Source: Hyphomicrobiales bacterium (GTDB lineage Bacteria; Pseudomonadota; Alphaproteobacteria; Rhizobiales; Beijerinckiaceae). From it: 64,000 nt of DNA. Below the pieces are notes generated by a model. The model was not told where the DNA came from. It ran no database searches and saw only the letters and a program-made list of their open reading frames with translations. Both the position numbers and the translations under genes were made by a program. Positions 1 to 9,046 of the stretch are shown here, in pieces (the first letter of the stretch is position 1; the number at the start of each line of letters is the position of its first letter). The stretch covers positions 1 through 64,000 of the forward strand of contig JAIXUP010000006.1 in the NCBI GenBank assembly GCA_027483505.1, read 5' to 3'.

Positions 1-77
1 GCCGCCCATCTTGCCAGCCATCACACAGCGCCGGCGCCGCGACGGCGTGTCCGCGCCCTCGCCTCCGGGGAATTCCC

Positions 78-1601
78 ATGACCATGCCGCTCCGCCACCC
101 GCTGCCTGCCGGCGATCCCAAACCGCATGCAGTCGTGATCGGCTCGGGCTTCGGCGGGCTCGCGGCCGCAGCCCGGCTGTGCGCGCGCGGCTATCAGGTC
201 ACCGTGCTCGAGAAGCTTGACCAGCCCGGTGGCCGGGCCAGGATGTTCAGGCAGGACGGCTTCTGCTTCGATGCCGGTCCCACCATCATCACCGCCCCGT
301 TCGTCTTCGAGGAGCTCTGGCAGTTCTGCGGCGGAAAGCTGTCGGACGACGTGACGCTTGTGCCGATGGAGCCGTTCTACCGCCTGCGCTTCGATGACGG
401 CTCCACCTTCGACGCCTCCAGCGATCCCGAAGCCATGCGCCGCGAGATCGCGCGCCTGTCGCCGGGCGATGTGGAGGGCTATGAGCGCTTCTTCGCGCGC
501 AGCAAGACCCTTTACGAGATCGGCTTCGAGGAAATGGGCACGATGCCCTATTCGTCGGTCATGGACCTGATCAAGTCGGTGCCGGACATTGTCCGGCTCG
601 AAGGCTACCGCTCGATCCATGGGCTGGTCTCGAGCTACATCAAGGATGAGCGGGTCCGGATCGCCTTTTCCTTCCATCCGCTCTTCATCGGCGGCAATCC
701 CTACAGCGCCAGCGCGATCTACGGGCTGATCGCCTATCTGGAGCGCACCTTCGGCGTCCACTACGCCATGGGCGGCACGCACACGCTGGCGCAGGGCATG
801 GTCCGGCTGATCGAGCGGCAGGGCGGGCTGATCCGCTTCAACGCGCCGGTGTCCGAGATCCTGCTGGACGGGCGGACGGCGAAGGGCGTGAAGCTTGCCT
901 CCGGCGAGGAGATCGCCGCCGACATCGTGGTCTCCAACGCCGACAGCGCCTGGACCTACCGCAACCTCCTGCCCGACCACGCCCGCAGCAAGTGGAGCAA
1001 CGCCAAGCTCGACCGCGCGCGCTATTCGATGAGCCTGTTCGTCTGGTACTTCGGCACCCGGCGACGCTATGACGACGTGCCGCACCACACCATCGTGCTT
1101 GGGCCCCGCTACAAGGAACTCCTGAAAGACATCTTCGACACGAAGATCCTGGCCGAGGATTTCAGCCTCTATCTGCACCGGCCGACCGCGACCGACCCGT
1201 CGATGGCGCCGGACGGCTGTGACGCCTTCTACGTGCTTGCGCCCGTCCCCAACCTTCTCGGCGGGACAGACTGGTCGGGCAAGGCGGAAAGCTATCGCCA
1301 GGCGATCGCCAGGCGACTGTCCGAGACGGTGTTGCCTGGGCTTGAACAGGAGATCGTCACCTCCAAGGTGATGACGCCGGACGATTTCCGCGATGAACTG
1401 CTGTCCGTACACGGCGCGGCCTTCGGGCTGGAGCCGATTCTGCTCCAGAGCGCCTATTTCCGACCGCACAACAAATCCGAAGACATCGAAAACCTGTTTC
1501 TCGTCGGCGCCGGCACCCATCCGGGCGCGGGCCTTCCCGGCGTCGTCACCTCCGCCCGTATCCTTGATCAGGTCGTTCCCCATGCGTCAGCCTTCGCCTG
1601 A
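78..1601 (+). CDS. crtI: Phytoene desaturase CrtI
   Basis: 507-aa ORF with N-terminal FAD motif (VVIGSGFGGLAAAARL) and CrtI C-terminus (GAGTHPGAGLPGVVTSARI); followed by crtB. Confidence 0.96.
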   Translation: MTMPLRHPLPAGDPKPHAVVIGSGFGGLAAAARLCARGYQVTVLEKLDQPGGRARMFRQDGFCFDAGPTIITAPFVFEELWQFCGGKLSDDVTLVPMEPFYRLRFDDGSTFDASSDPEAMRREIARLSPGDVEGYERFFARSKTLYEIGFEEMGTMPYSSVMDLIKSVPDIVRLEGYRSIHGLVSSYIKDERVRIAFSFHPLFIGGNPYSASAIYGLIAYLERTFGVHYAMGGTHTLAQGMVRLIERQGGLIRFNAPVSEILLDGRTAKGVKLASGEEIAADIVVSNADSAWTYRNLLPDHARSKWSNAKLDRARYSMSLFVWYFGTRRRYDDVPHHTIVLGPRYKELLKDIFDTKILAEDFSLYLHRPTATDPSMAPDGCDAFYVLAPVPNLLGGTDWSGKAESYRQAIARRLSETVLPGLEQEIVTSKVMTPDDFRDELLSVHGAAFGLEPILLQSAYFRPHNKSEDIENLFLVGAGTHPGAGLPGVVTSARILDQVVPHASAFA

Positions 1602-2703
1602 GTCCGCAACGGCCTCCGATCTGGACGCCTGCCGCGAGTTGCTGCGGCACGGGTCCAAATCCTTCTTCGCGGCCTCCCTGCTGCTGCCGCGCACGGTCCG
1701 CGATCCCGCGACCGCGCTGTATGCCTTCTGCCGCGTGGCGGATGACGCGGTCGACCTCAGCGACGATCCGGCCGCCGCGCTGGCCCAGCTGCATCTGCGC
1801 CTCGACCGGATTTACCGCGGCCAACCCTTCGATCACCCTGTAGACCGGGCGACGGCGGCGGAAGTCGCCCGCTTCGCCCTGCCGCGCACGGTGTTCGATG
1901 CGCTGCTGGAAGGCTTCGCCTGGGACATCGACGGCCGGCGCTATGATGACCTGCCATCCGTGCTCGATTATGCGGCGCGGGTGGCCGCGACCGTCGGCGT
2001 GCTGATGACCTTGCTGATGGGCGAGCGCGATCCGGCCACGCTGGCGCGGGCCTGTGATCTCGGCGTTGCGATGCAACTGACCAACATCGCCCGCGATGTC
2101 GGCGAGGACGCGCGCAACGGCAGGCTCTATCTGCCGCGCGACTGGCTCGTCCAGGAGGGCGTCGATGTCGAGGCCTGGCTGGCCAATCCCGTCTTTGATC
2201 ACCGCATTGGCGTGGTGGTGCGGCGACTTCTGGCCGTGGCTGAAGGGCTCTATGGACGTTCGCAAAGCGGAATCCGGGCGCTGCCGCCTGACTGCCGTTC
2301 CGCGATCCATGCAGCCCGGCTGGTCTATTCCGAAATTGGCCATCTGGTCGCTGCAGGTGGCCACGACTCGGTGACAGGCCGGGCGGTTGTGTCCAAGGTC
2401 CGCAAGCTGGTCCTCGTCGCACGCGCCTGCGCGCCGGGCCTGTCGTTGGCGGGTTTGCTGCGTCCGTCGCCGCCTGAGGCCCCGGCCCTTGCCGAGGTGC
2501 AGTTCCTGATCGACGCCGTTGCGGCCGAGCGGCGCCATGCGCCCGCGCGGCGGATCGAGGATTTCTCGCTGGTCAGGCCGCTGCGCGGGTTCCGCCGGCG
2601 CACGGTCGGCGTGATCGAACTGTTCGAGAAGGTTCTGGCGCGTGAAAACGCCGGTGAAGAGATCATCAATCTGAGCCGGCTCAATGAAGCCGGACGCAGC
2701 TAG
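1582..2703 (+). CDS. crtB: Phytoene synthase CrtB
   Basis: SKSFFAASLLLP, FCRVADDAVDL and NIARDVGEDARNGRLYLP motifs; ATG at 1582 overlaps crtI end by 20 nt; the longer 1393 start runs out of frame through crtI. Confidence 0.95.
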   Translation: MRQPSPESATASDLDACRELLRHGSKSFFAASLLLPRTVRDPATALYAFCRVADDAVDLSDDPAAALAQLHLRLDRIYRGQPFDHPVDRATAAEVARFALPRTVFDALLEGFAWDIDGRRYDDLPSVLDYAARVAATVGVLMTLLMGERDPATLARACDLGVAMQLTNIARDVGEDARNGRLYLPRDWLVQEGVDVEAWLANPVFDHRIGVVVRRLLAVAEGLYGRSQSGIRALPPDCRSAIHAARLVYSEIGHLVAAGGHDSVTGRAVVSKVRKLVLVARACAPGLSLAGLLRPSPPEAPALAEVQFLIDAVAAERRHAPARRIEDFSLVRPLRGFRRRTVGVIELFEKVLARENAGEEIINLSRLNEAGRS

Positions 2704-2753
2704 GGCGTTGCGCGCAACTGCAACGCTCGCCTGATTTGACGAGGAGAGGTGTC

Positions 2754-2906
2754 ATGGACGAGGGACTGTTCAAGGGTCTGGAATTCGCGATGGTGTTCGG
2801 CGTGATTTTCGCCGTTTGCGTTCACCAGTTGCTGGACATTCGCAAGGCCCAGCGGCAATTGGCGGAGAAAGAGCGCAAGCTCGGCGACATGCAGCAATCC
2901 GGCTGA
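2754..2906 (+). CDS. Small single-TM membrane protein, 50 aa (MDEGLFKGLEFAMVFGVIFAVCVHQLLDIRKAQRQLAEKERKLGDMQQSG)
   Basis: Not in ORF track (<60 aa). SD-like GAGGAGAGG upstream of ATG; hydrophobic segment followed by a charged helix; sits between crtB and the DUF3830 gene. Confidence 0.65.
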   Translation: MDEGLFKGLEFAMVFGVIFAVCVHQLLDIRKAQRQLAEKERKLGDMQQSG

Positions 2907-3007
2907 GCCGCCGGCCTTGCATCACCCGCTGGAGTTCGGCCATAAGCCGCCGATGCCGGGCGTTCGGCCGGGCGTGGTCAATGCCGCTCTGCAATCAGGA
3001 AACTGTC

Positions 3008-3421
3008 ATGTCGAACATCAAGGTCAGCGCCGGTCCCTATGTCTTCGGGGCTCGACTGGAAACTGAGGCCGCGCCGAAGACCTGCGCCGCCTTTCTCAAG
3101 CACCTGCCGTTCATCAGCCGCATCATTCATGTGCGCTGGAGCGGCGAAGGTGTCTGGATGCCGCTCGGCGATCTTGATTTCGGCGTCGGCTACGAGAACA
3201 ACACCAGCTATCCGTCGCCGGGGCAGATCATCCTGTATCCGGGCGGCGTCAGCGAAACCGAGATCCTGCTCGCCTATGGCTGCGTCAACTTCGCTTCCAA
3301 GGCCGGGCAATTGTCGGGCAACCATTTCCTGACCCTGACCTCGGGCCTCGAGAACCTCTACACGCTCGGGCGCGAGGTCCTCTACAAGGGTGCGCAGGAC
3401 ATCCGCTTCGATCTCGCCTGA
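3008..3421 (+). CDS. DUF3830 family (cyclophilin-like) protein
   Basis: MSNIKVSAGPYVFGARLETEAAPKTCAAFLKHLPF...HVRWSGEGVWMPLGD...GNHFLTL matches recalled DUF3830 pattern. Confidence 0.82.
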   Translation: MSNIKVSAGPYVFGARLETEAAPKTCAAFLKHLPFISRIIHVRWSGEGVWMPLGDLDFGVGYENNTSYPSPGQIILYPGGVSETEILLAYGCVNFASKAGQLSGNHFLTLTSGLENLYTLGREVLYKGAQDIRFDLA

Positions 3422-3429
3422 GCCGACGC

Positions 3430-4350
3430 TCAGGCCCGTCGCGGCATCCGGAACGGCATCAGCGTCTCGACCCAGCGCTTCTGCAGATTGGCGAGCGAGA
3501 CGCTCTCATGCATCAGCGTGACGTCTTCGCCGCCGATTTGGCTGGCGACGACCGAGCGCGCGTAGAACGGGGTATCCTCCAGGGTCATCAGCACCCGGGG
3601 CTTTTGGGCCGCATCGCAGCGGGTCTGGCGCGGCATGCGCCAGGGCGTGGTGCCGAGCCGTGCCAGCGGCGGAGGTTCGAAGTCCTGAAGCCGGCCATCC
3701 GGCCCCATCCTGAGCGCCAGATGCTGGCTTGAACCATCGAGGCGGGTGACGTCATAGAGCAGCACCGGGCCTTGCCGCGTCAGGCCCCGGGCCCAGTCCC
3801 AGCTCCGGAAGTCAGCGATCAGCGGCCGCCCGCCATCATTCATGTCGAAGTAGCCGTGACCCTCCCAGCTCTGGCCCGGCTGGTCGAAGGCGACGCTGAC
3901 CCGCGCGGCGGGCTGAAGCGGCTGCCAGTGATGCCGCCCTGCCTCATCGAGGGGATAGCGCTCTGACAGCAGGGCGCCGGCCTCGAGCCGGACCGTGCCG
4001 CGCAGCGGCAGGCCATAGGGCGATGTCCGCTCCTGGATGCGGATCGTCAGGCCACGGCCGTCCCACTCCAGCGAGCTGGGTCCGAGCTGGTAGCTGTCCG
4101 CAGTCCGGGCCAGTGCGCCCTGTCCGCGTTCCGTCATCGCCCAGTGATGCCCGCCGCGCCCATACAGCGCCACGTTGATCGCGGCGTGGTTCTCGGCCCG
4201 CGCCGGTCCCTGCCGCAGGGCGCGGGCGTAGTAGGGCGAGAACACGCTGCCGACAAAGGCGATGACGACGAGGCCGTGCCGGCCGTCATCGCTCAGGGCG
4301 TCGACATACCACCAGCGGTAACCGCCATCCGGGACGGCTGCTGCGAAGTC
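3430..4350 (-). CDS. crtC: Hydroxyneurosporene dehydratase CrtC (5' end uncertain)
   Basis: GYRWWYVDALSDDGRHG..IAFVGSVFSPYYA..HAAINVALYG typical of CrtC; no ATG/GTG/TTG near the expected start (see findings). Confidence 0.85.
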   Translation of the reverse strand, partial: DFAAAVPDGGYRWWYVDALSDDGRHGLVVIAFVGSVFSPYYARALRQGPARAENHAAINVALYGRGGHHWAMTERGQGALARTADSYQLGPSSLEWDGRGLTIRIQERTSPYGLPLRGTVRLEAGALLSERYPLDEAGRHHWQPLQPAARVSVAFDQPGQSWEGHGYFDMNDGGRPLIADFRSWDWARGLTRQGPVLLYDVTRLDGSSQHLALRMGPDGRLQDFEPPPLARLGTTPWRMPRQTRCDAAQKPRVLMTLEDTPFYARSVVASQIGGEDVTLMHESVSLANLQKRWVETLMPFRMPRRA

Positions 4351-5837
4351 CGGTCCCTGAGCAGGCTGTCCGCCGCCCCCATGCCCGAGAGCGCCGCCAT
4401 CGGCACGCCCGGCCCCGGATGCACGCTGCCCCCTGCCAGATAGAGGCCCTGCACTGTGGTCCGCGCGCCCGGCCTCCGGAACGAGGCCTGCCAGCCATGG
4501 CTCGCCTGCCCGTACAGGCCGCCGCCCGTTGCCGGAAACAGGGCGTGAAATCCGGACGGACTGGTTGCCTCCGATGGCCCCGGATGCAGCGTCAGCCCGC
4601 AGGCCGCCATCAGCCGCGCCGCCCTGTCCTCGCATCGCGCGATCTCCCTGTCGTCGTAAACCTGTGTGTCGCCGTTGGCCGGCGCATTGATGAGGCACAG
4701 CAGCCGTTCGGCCCGGTCCGGGTCCGGCAGCCCACTGTCACCGCGGTCCTGCGCGCAGACATACACGGTCGGCTCGGCGGGAACGCGGCCCTGCCCGAAG
4801 ATGTCGCGGAATTCGGCCGGATAGTCGGCGCTGAAGAAGACATTGTGCCGGATCAGCGGGAAGCCGCTCGTCCGCGTCGCCCTGCAACTGACGATGGCGG
4901 ACAACGATCGCCGTTTGACCTGCGCGCGGGGCGCCGCCCGCGTGACTGCGGCACCGAGAAGACCTTCGCCCAGCGCCGCATAGTCGCCGTTGAAAATCAC
5001 CGCCCCCGCCGGGATGACCTCGCCGGTCGAGAGCGCCACGCCGTCCACGGTCCCGCCATTGGTCGTGATGGCACTGACATGGGCGTTGTAGCGAAAGCCC
5101 GCCCCTTTGGCCTCGGCCAGAGCGGCAATAGCCTTGGCCAGCGCATGCATCCCGCCATCGACGCTCCAGACGCCCTTCTGCTCGGCGTGGGCGATCAGCA
5201 TCAGCGTGGCCGGGGACTGGAACGGCGAGGACCCGCAATAGGTGGCGTAGCGGCCGAAGAGCTGGCGCAGGCGCGGATCATTGAAGCTGCGCGATAGGGC
5301 CGCCCACATCGTTTCAAAGGGCCGCATCCGCATGAGGTCGAGCGGGTTGCGCAAGCCGTCCTGCCACAGGTTGCGCGCCAGGCCGGCCATGCCCGGCTTG
5401 GGCGCGCGCATGAAGCTGCGGTCGAGCATGGTGTAGATCGCGCGCGTTTCTGCCGCGAAGTCGATGAAACGGCGCGCTTCCGCTGCTCCCGCGAAATCGC
5501 CGATGGCTTCGGCCGAGGCCTCGACGCTGGCGTGCAGATCGAGCCGCCCCCCGTCCGCCCAGGCATGGCGGGCGAGAATCGTCAGCGGAGCCAGCCGCAC
5601 ATGGTCATCAAGCTTGGCGCCCGCCTCGTCGAACAGCGATTCGAAGACATGCCGCATCGTGAACACGGTTGGGCCTGCGTCCATCGCGAGCCCTGCGGGG
5701 CTCAGTTGCCGCATCTTGCCGCCCGGCTGCGCCGCACGCTCGAGCACGGTGACGTGGAGGCCCTTCGCAGCAAGCCGCAGCGCCGCGCTGAGGCCGCCCA
5801 TCCCGGCGCCAATGATGACAACGCGCATGCCGGGCAT
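4293..5837 (-). CDS. crtD: Methoxyneurosporene dehydrogenase (CrtI-family desaturase) CrtD
   Basis: MPGMRVVIIGAGMGGLSAALRLAAKGLHVTVLER; C-terminal GGSVHPGPGVPMAALSGMGAADSL; divergent from crtE. Confidence 0.94.
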   Translation of the reverse strand: MPGMRVVIIGAGMGGLSAALRLAAKGLHVTVLERAAQPGGKMRQLSPAGLAMDAGPTVFTMRHVFESLFDEAGAKLDDHVRLAPLTILARHAWADGGRLDLHASVEASAEAIGDFAGAAEARRFIDFAAETRAIYTMLDRSFMRAPKPGMAGLARNLWQDGLRNPLDLMRMRPFETMWAALSRSFNDPRLRQLFGRYATYCGSSPFQSPATLMLIAHAEQKGVWSVDGGMHALAKAIAALAEAKGAGFRYNAHVSAITTNGGTVDGVALSTGEVIPAGAVIFNGDYAALGEGLLGAAVTRAAPRAQVKRRSLSAIVSCRATRTSGFPLIRHNVFFSADYPAEFRDIFGQGRVPAEPTVYVCAQDRGDSGLPDPDRAERLLCLINAPANGDTQVYDDREIARCEDRAARLMAACGLTLHPGPSEATSPSGFHALFPATGGGLYGQASHGWQASFRRPGARTTVQGLYLAGGSVHPGPGVPMAALSGMGAADSLLRDRTSQQPSRMAVTAGGMSTP

Positions 5838-5885
5838 CTGTCTCCTGCGTGTCCGGTCTCGACCTGATTGACAATGTCCTATGAA

Positions 5886-5928
5886 TGTCCATTCTATCAG
5901 ACTGTGCAAGTGTCAAATTAAAGTGACA
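5886..5928. promoter_or_regulatory. PpsR/CrtJ-type operators in crtD-crtE intergenic region
   Basis: Perfect TGTCAAATTAAAGTGACA (5911-5928) plus imperfect TGTCCATTCTATCAGACT (5886-5903), 7-bp gap. Confidence 0.75.
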
Positions 5929-5956
5929 TGTCTCGACGCGCTGGGGGGATGCGACC

Positions 5957-6817
5957 ATGATGAGCCGGATCGAGACCGCGATGCAGTCGGCGCTGTCCAT
6001 CACACAGGCCTCATGTCCGCCCAAACTCGCCTCGGCCTTGCAGTATGCCGTCTTCCCGGGCGGCCACCGGCTGAGGCCGCGCTTGGCCATCACGGTCGCA
6101 AGGGCCTGCGGTGATCCCGATCCTGCGGCTGCCGATGCGGCCGCCTGCGCCATCGAGTTCCTGCATTGCGCCTCGCTGGTGCATGATGATCTGCCCTGTT
6201 TCGACGATGCCGACCTCAGGCGCGGCAAGCCGACTGTCCACAAGATCTATGGCGAGCCGATCGCTGTGCTCGCCGGGGACGCCCTGATCGTGCTGGCCTT
6301 TGAAACCATCGCGCGCGGCGTCGCCCAGTCGCCGCACAAGATGGGGGGGCTAGTCAGCATTGTCGCCCAGGCCGGCGGAGCGCCGCACGGAATCTGCGCC
6401 GGGCAGGCCTGGGAAAGCGAGGCGATGATCCCCATCGCGGAGTATCACCGCGCCAAGACGTCGTCTCTGTTCGCCGCCGCGACCTCCTCGGGTGCCCTGG
6501 CTGCCGGACATGACCCGTTGGCGTGGCGCGTGCTCGGCGAGCGCCTTGGCTGCGCCTATCAGGTCGCCGACGACATCCGCGACGCGGCCGACACCTCCGA
6601 GGAGATGGGCAAGCCGGCTGGGCAGGATGCGGCCCGCGGCCGTCCAAACGCCGTCAAGGAACTCGGCATGGCTGGCGCCATCGGCTGGCTCGATCAACTG
6701 ATTGCCGAGGCTGTCGAGGCCATCCCCGTCTGTCCGGGTCAGATGGCTCTGAAAGCCGCCATCGAGCGCGAGGCCACGGCCTTCCTGCCGGCGGAACTGC
6801 ACATCCGGGCAGCTTGA
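5957..6817 (+). CDS. crtE: Geranylgeranyl diphosphate synthase CrtE
   Basis: FPGGHRLRPRL, LVHDDLPCFDDADLRRGKPT, YQVADDIRDAAD polyprenyl synthase motifs. Confidence 0.95.
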   Translation: MMSRIETAMQSALSITQASCPPKLASALQYAVFPGGHRLRPRLAITVARACGDPDPAAADAAACAIEFLHCASLVHDDLPCFDDADLRRGKPTVHKIYGEPIAVLAGDALIVLAFETIARGVAQSPHKMGGLVSIVAQAGGAPHGICAGQAWESEAMIPIAEYHRAKTSSLFAAATSSGALAAGHDPLAWRVLGERLGCAYQVADDIRDAADTSEEMGKPAGQDAARGRPNAVKELGMAGAIGWLDQLIAEAVEAIPVCPGQMALKAAIEREATAFLPAELHIRAA

Positions 6818-6836
6818 GGCCGGCTGGAGTCCTGCC

Positions 6837-8021
6837 TTGAGCACCGCGCGTCTCGTGCCGGAACCTGCCGCCAGCCTCTCCATCTGGAGCCGCCTGACGG
6901 ACCAGGCTTATGGCTTGCGCGATCGCATCCTGGCAAACCAGCGCTTTCAGATCATGGCCGCGCGCTTTCCGCTGACGCGGGGCGTCTCGGCGCGGCGTGC
7001 CCGCGCCTGCTTCGATCTATGCGCCGGCTTCGTTTATTCGCAGGTGCTGTTCGCCTGCGTGAAGCTCGACCTGTTCGAGCTGCTGGCCCGCAAGCCGCGA
7101 ACCGTGGCTGAGATCGCGCAGCATGCGAAGCTTACCGATGAGGCGACCCTCCGTCTGCTCAGGGCGGCAGCCTCGCTCGATCTGCTGCAGGCGCGCGGAA
7201 AGGATCAGAGCGGCGCCGATCGCTTCGGCCTTGGCCAGACGGGTGCGGCGATGCGGGCCAATCCCGGCGTCAAGGCGATGATCGAACACCATTCCATGTT
7301 CTACGCCGACATGGCCGATCCGTTGGCCCTGCTGCGCGGCGAGGCCGGCGCAACCAAGCTCAGCAGTTACTGGCCCTATGCCGGCGGCGGGGATCCGGCC
7401 TCGCTGGCGGCTGGCGACGTCGCGCCCTACACCGATCTGATGGCGACCTCGCAGCAGTTCGTCGCCACCGACGTGCTCGATGCCTATGACGTGTCGCGCC
7501 ACAGACGCCTGATGGATGTGGGCGGCGGCGACGGCTCCTTCCTCCGCTCTGCTGCGGCGCGCGCACCTGAACTCGCACTGACCCTGTTCGATTTGCCGGC
7601 TGTCGTGGAGACCGCCCGCCCGCGCTTCGCAGCGGCGGGGCTGGCCGGGCGCGTCAGCTTGGTAGGCGGCTCATTCTCGCATGACCCGTTGCCGCGCGGG
7701 GCAGACCTCGCGACGCTCGTGCGCATCGCGCATGACCATGGCGATGATACCGTCCAGGCATTGCTGGCGGCGATCTTTGCCGCACTTGAGCCCGGGGGAA
7801 CGCTGCTGATCGCCGAACCGTTGGCCGGTGACGCGGACTCCGCACCAATGGCGGACGCCTATTTCGGCTTTTACCTGCTCGCCATGGGCAAGGGACGTGC
7901 GCGCAAGCCAGCCGAGTTGATGGCGATGTTGATCCGCGCCGGCTTCGTCGAGCCGCGCCAGATCGCAACACCGCGTCCGTTATTGTCCGGACTGATCCAG
8001 GCAAGAAAGCCGGGCATATAA
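6837..8021 (+). CDS. crtF: Demethylspheroidene/hydroxyneurosporene O-methyltransferase CrtF
   Basis: Methyltransferase motif LMDVGGGDGSFL; position between crtE and bchC; TTG start. Confidence 0.93.
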   Translation: MSTARLVPEPAASLSIWSRLTDQAYGLRDRILANQRFQIMAARFPLTRGVSARRARACFDLCAGFVYSQVLFACVKLDLFELLARKPRTVAEIAQHAKLTDEATLRLLRAAASLDLLQARGKDQSGADRFGLGQTGAAMRANPGVKAMIEHHSMFYADMADPLALLRGEAGATKLSSYWPYAGGGDPASLAAGDVAPYTDLMATSQQFVATDVLDAYDVSRHRRLMDVGGGDGSFLRSAAARAPELALTLFDLPAVVETARPRFAAAGLAGRVSLVGGSFSHDPLPRGADLATLVRIAHDHGDDTVQALLAAIFAALEPGGTLLIAEPLAGDADSAPMADAYFGFYLLAMGKGRARKPAELMAMLIRAGFVEPRQIATPRPLLSGLIQARKPGI

Positions 8022-8022
8022 G

Positions 8023-8066
8023 TGTCTATACAAATTGACAGTCATGCACGTCTCGATAATCTGACA
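8023..8066. promoter_or_regulatory. Tandem PpsR/CrtJ operators upstream of bchC
   Basis: TGTCTATACAAATTGACA (8023-8040) and CGTCTCGATAATCTGACA (8049-8066), exactly 8 bp apart. Confidence 0.82.
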
Positions 8067-8110
8067 TATCGGCCCGTATCTCAGGCCGAGACACAAAGGG
8101 ATCAGGTGTC

Positions 8111-9046
8111 GTGAAGAACACCATGGCCATTGTCCTCAAGGAGCCCCGGAGCCTCGTCCTCGACGAGGTTCGGCTTGTTGAACTCACCGAGAGCGACGTG
8201 CTGGTCGAGGTGCTGTTCTCCGGCATCAGCACCGGCACCGAACGTCTGCTCTGGTCTGGCCGCATGCCGCATTTCCCCGGCCTGCAATACCCGCTGATCC
8301 CCGGCTACGAGACCGTCGGAATCGTCCGGGAGGCCGGTCCGGCCTCGGGACGCACGGTCGGCGAGCATGTCTTCGTGCCGGGCGCGCGCTGCTTTCAGGG
8401 CATCAGCGGCCTGTTCGGCGGCGCGGCGCATCATCTGATCGCGGCGGGCAGCAAGGTCATTCCGGTTCCAGCCGGTCTTGGCGAGGATGGCGTGTTGCTG
8501 GCGCTGGCCGCTACGGGCTCCCACGCGCTGGCAGGCGGGGCCTTGCCGGACCTGATCGTTGGCCACGGCGTCCTCGGCCGTCTGCTGGCGCGCCTCACCG
8601 TCGCGCTCGGTGGTGCTCCCACGGTCTGGGAGAAGAACCCGGTGCGCATGGGCGGCGCCGTCGGCTACGAGGTCATCGATCCCGCCACCGACGCGCGCTG
8701 CGACTACCGCTCGATCTATGATGTCAGCGGCGATGGCAAGCTGCTCGATACGCTGATCGCCCGCCTCGCCCGTGGCGGCGAGGTTGTGCTCGCCGGCTTT
8801 TACGAGGCGCCGCTGTCATTCGTGTTTCCGCCCGCCTTCATGCGCGAGGCCAGGCTGCGCATCGCAGCCGAGTTCCAGCCCCCCGACCTGGCCGCTGTCA
8901 TGACCCTGATCACCGGGGGGCGGCTGTCCCTTGATGGTCTGATCACCCACCGCAGCCCCGTCGGGGATGCGGCCCATGCCTATGAAACCGCATTCGCCGA
9001 TCCGGCCTGCGTGAAGATGATTCTCGACTGGAGGACCTGCCCATGA
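8111..9046 (+). CDS. bchC: 3-hydroxyethyl bacteriochlorophyllide a dehydrogenase BchC
   Basis: Dehydrogenase-like SGISTGTERLLWSGRMPHFPGLQYPLIPGYETVG; upstream of bchX with ATGA overlap. Confidence 0.94.
   Translation: MKNTMAIVLKEPRSLVLDEVRLVELTESDVLVEVLFSGISTGTERLLWSGRMPHFPGLQYPLIPGYETVGIVREAGPASGRTVGEHVFVPGARCFQGISGLFGGAAHHLIAAGSKVIPVPAGLGEDGVLLALAATGSHALAGGALPDLIVGHGVLGRLLARLTVALGGAPTVWEKNPVRMGGAVGYEVIDPATDARCDYRSIYDVSGDGKLLDTLIARLARGGEVVLAGFYEAPLSFVFPPAFMREARLRIAAEFQPPDLAAVMTLITGGRLSLDGLITHRSPVGDAAHAYETAFADPACVKMILDWRTCP

Noticed and set aside
21-1583. 520-aa minus-strand ORF opposite crtI
   Set aside because: Shadow ORF antisense to a confidently identified gene.
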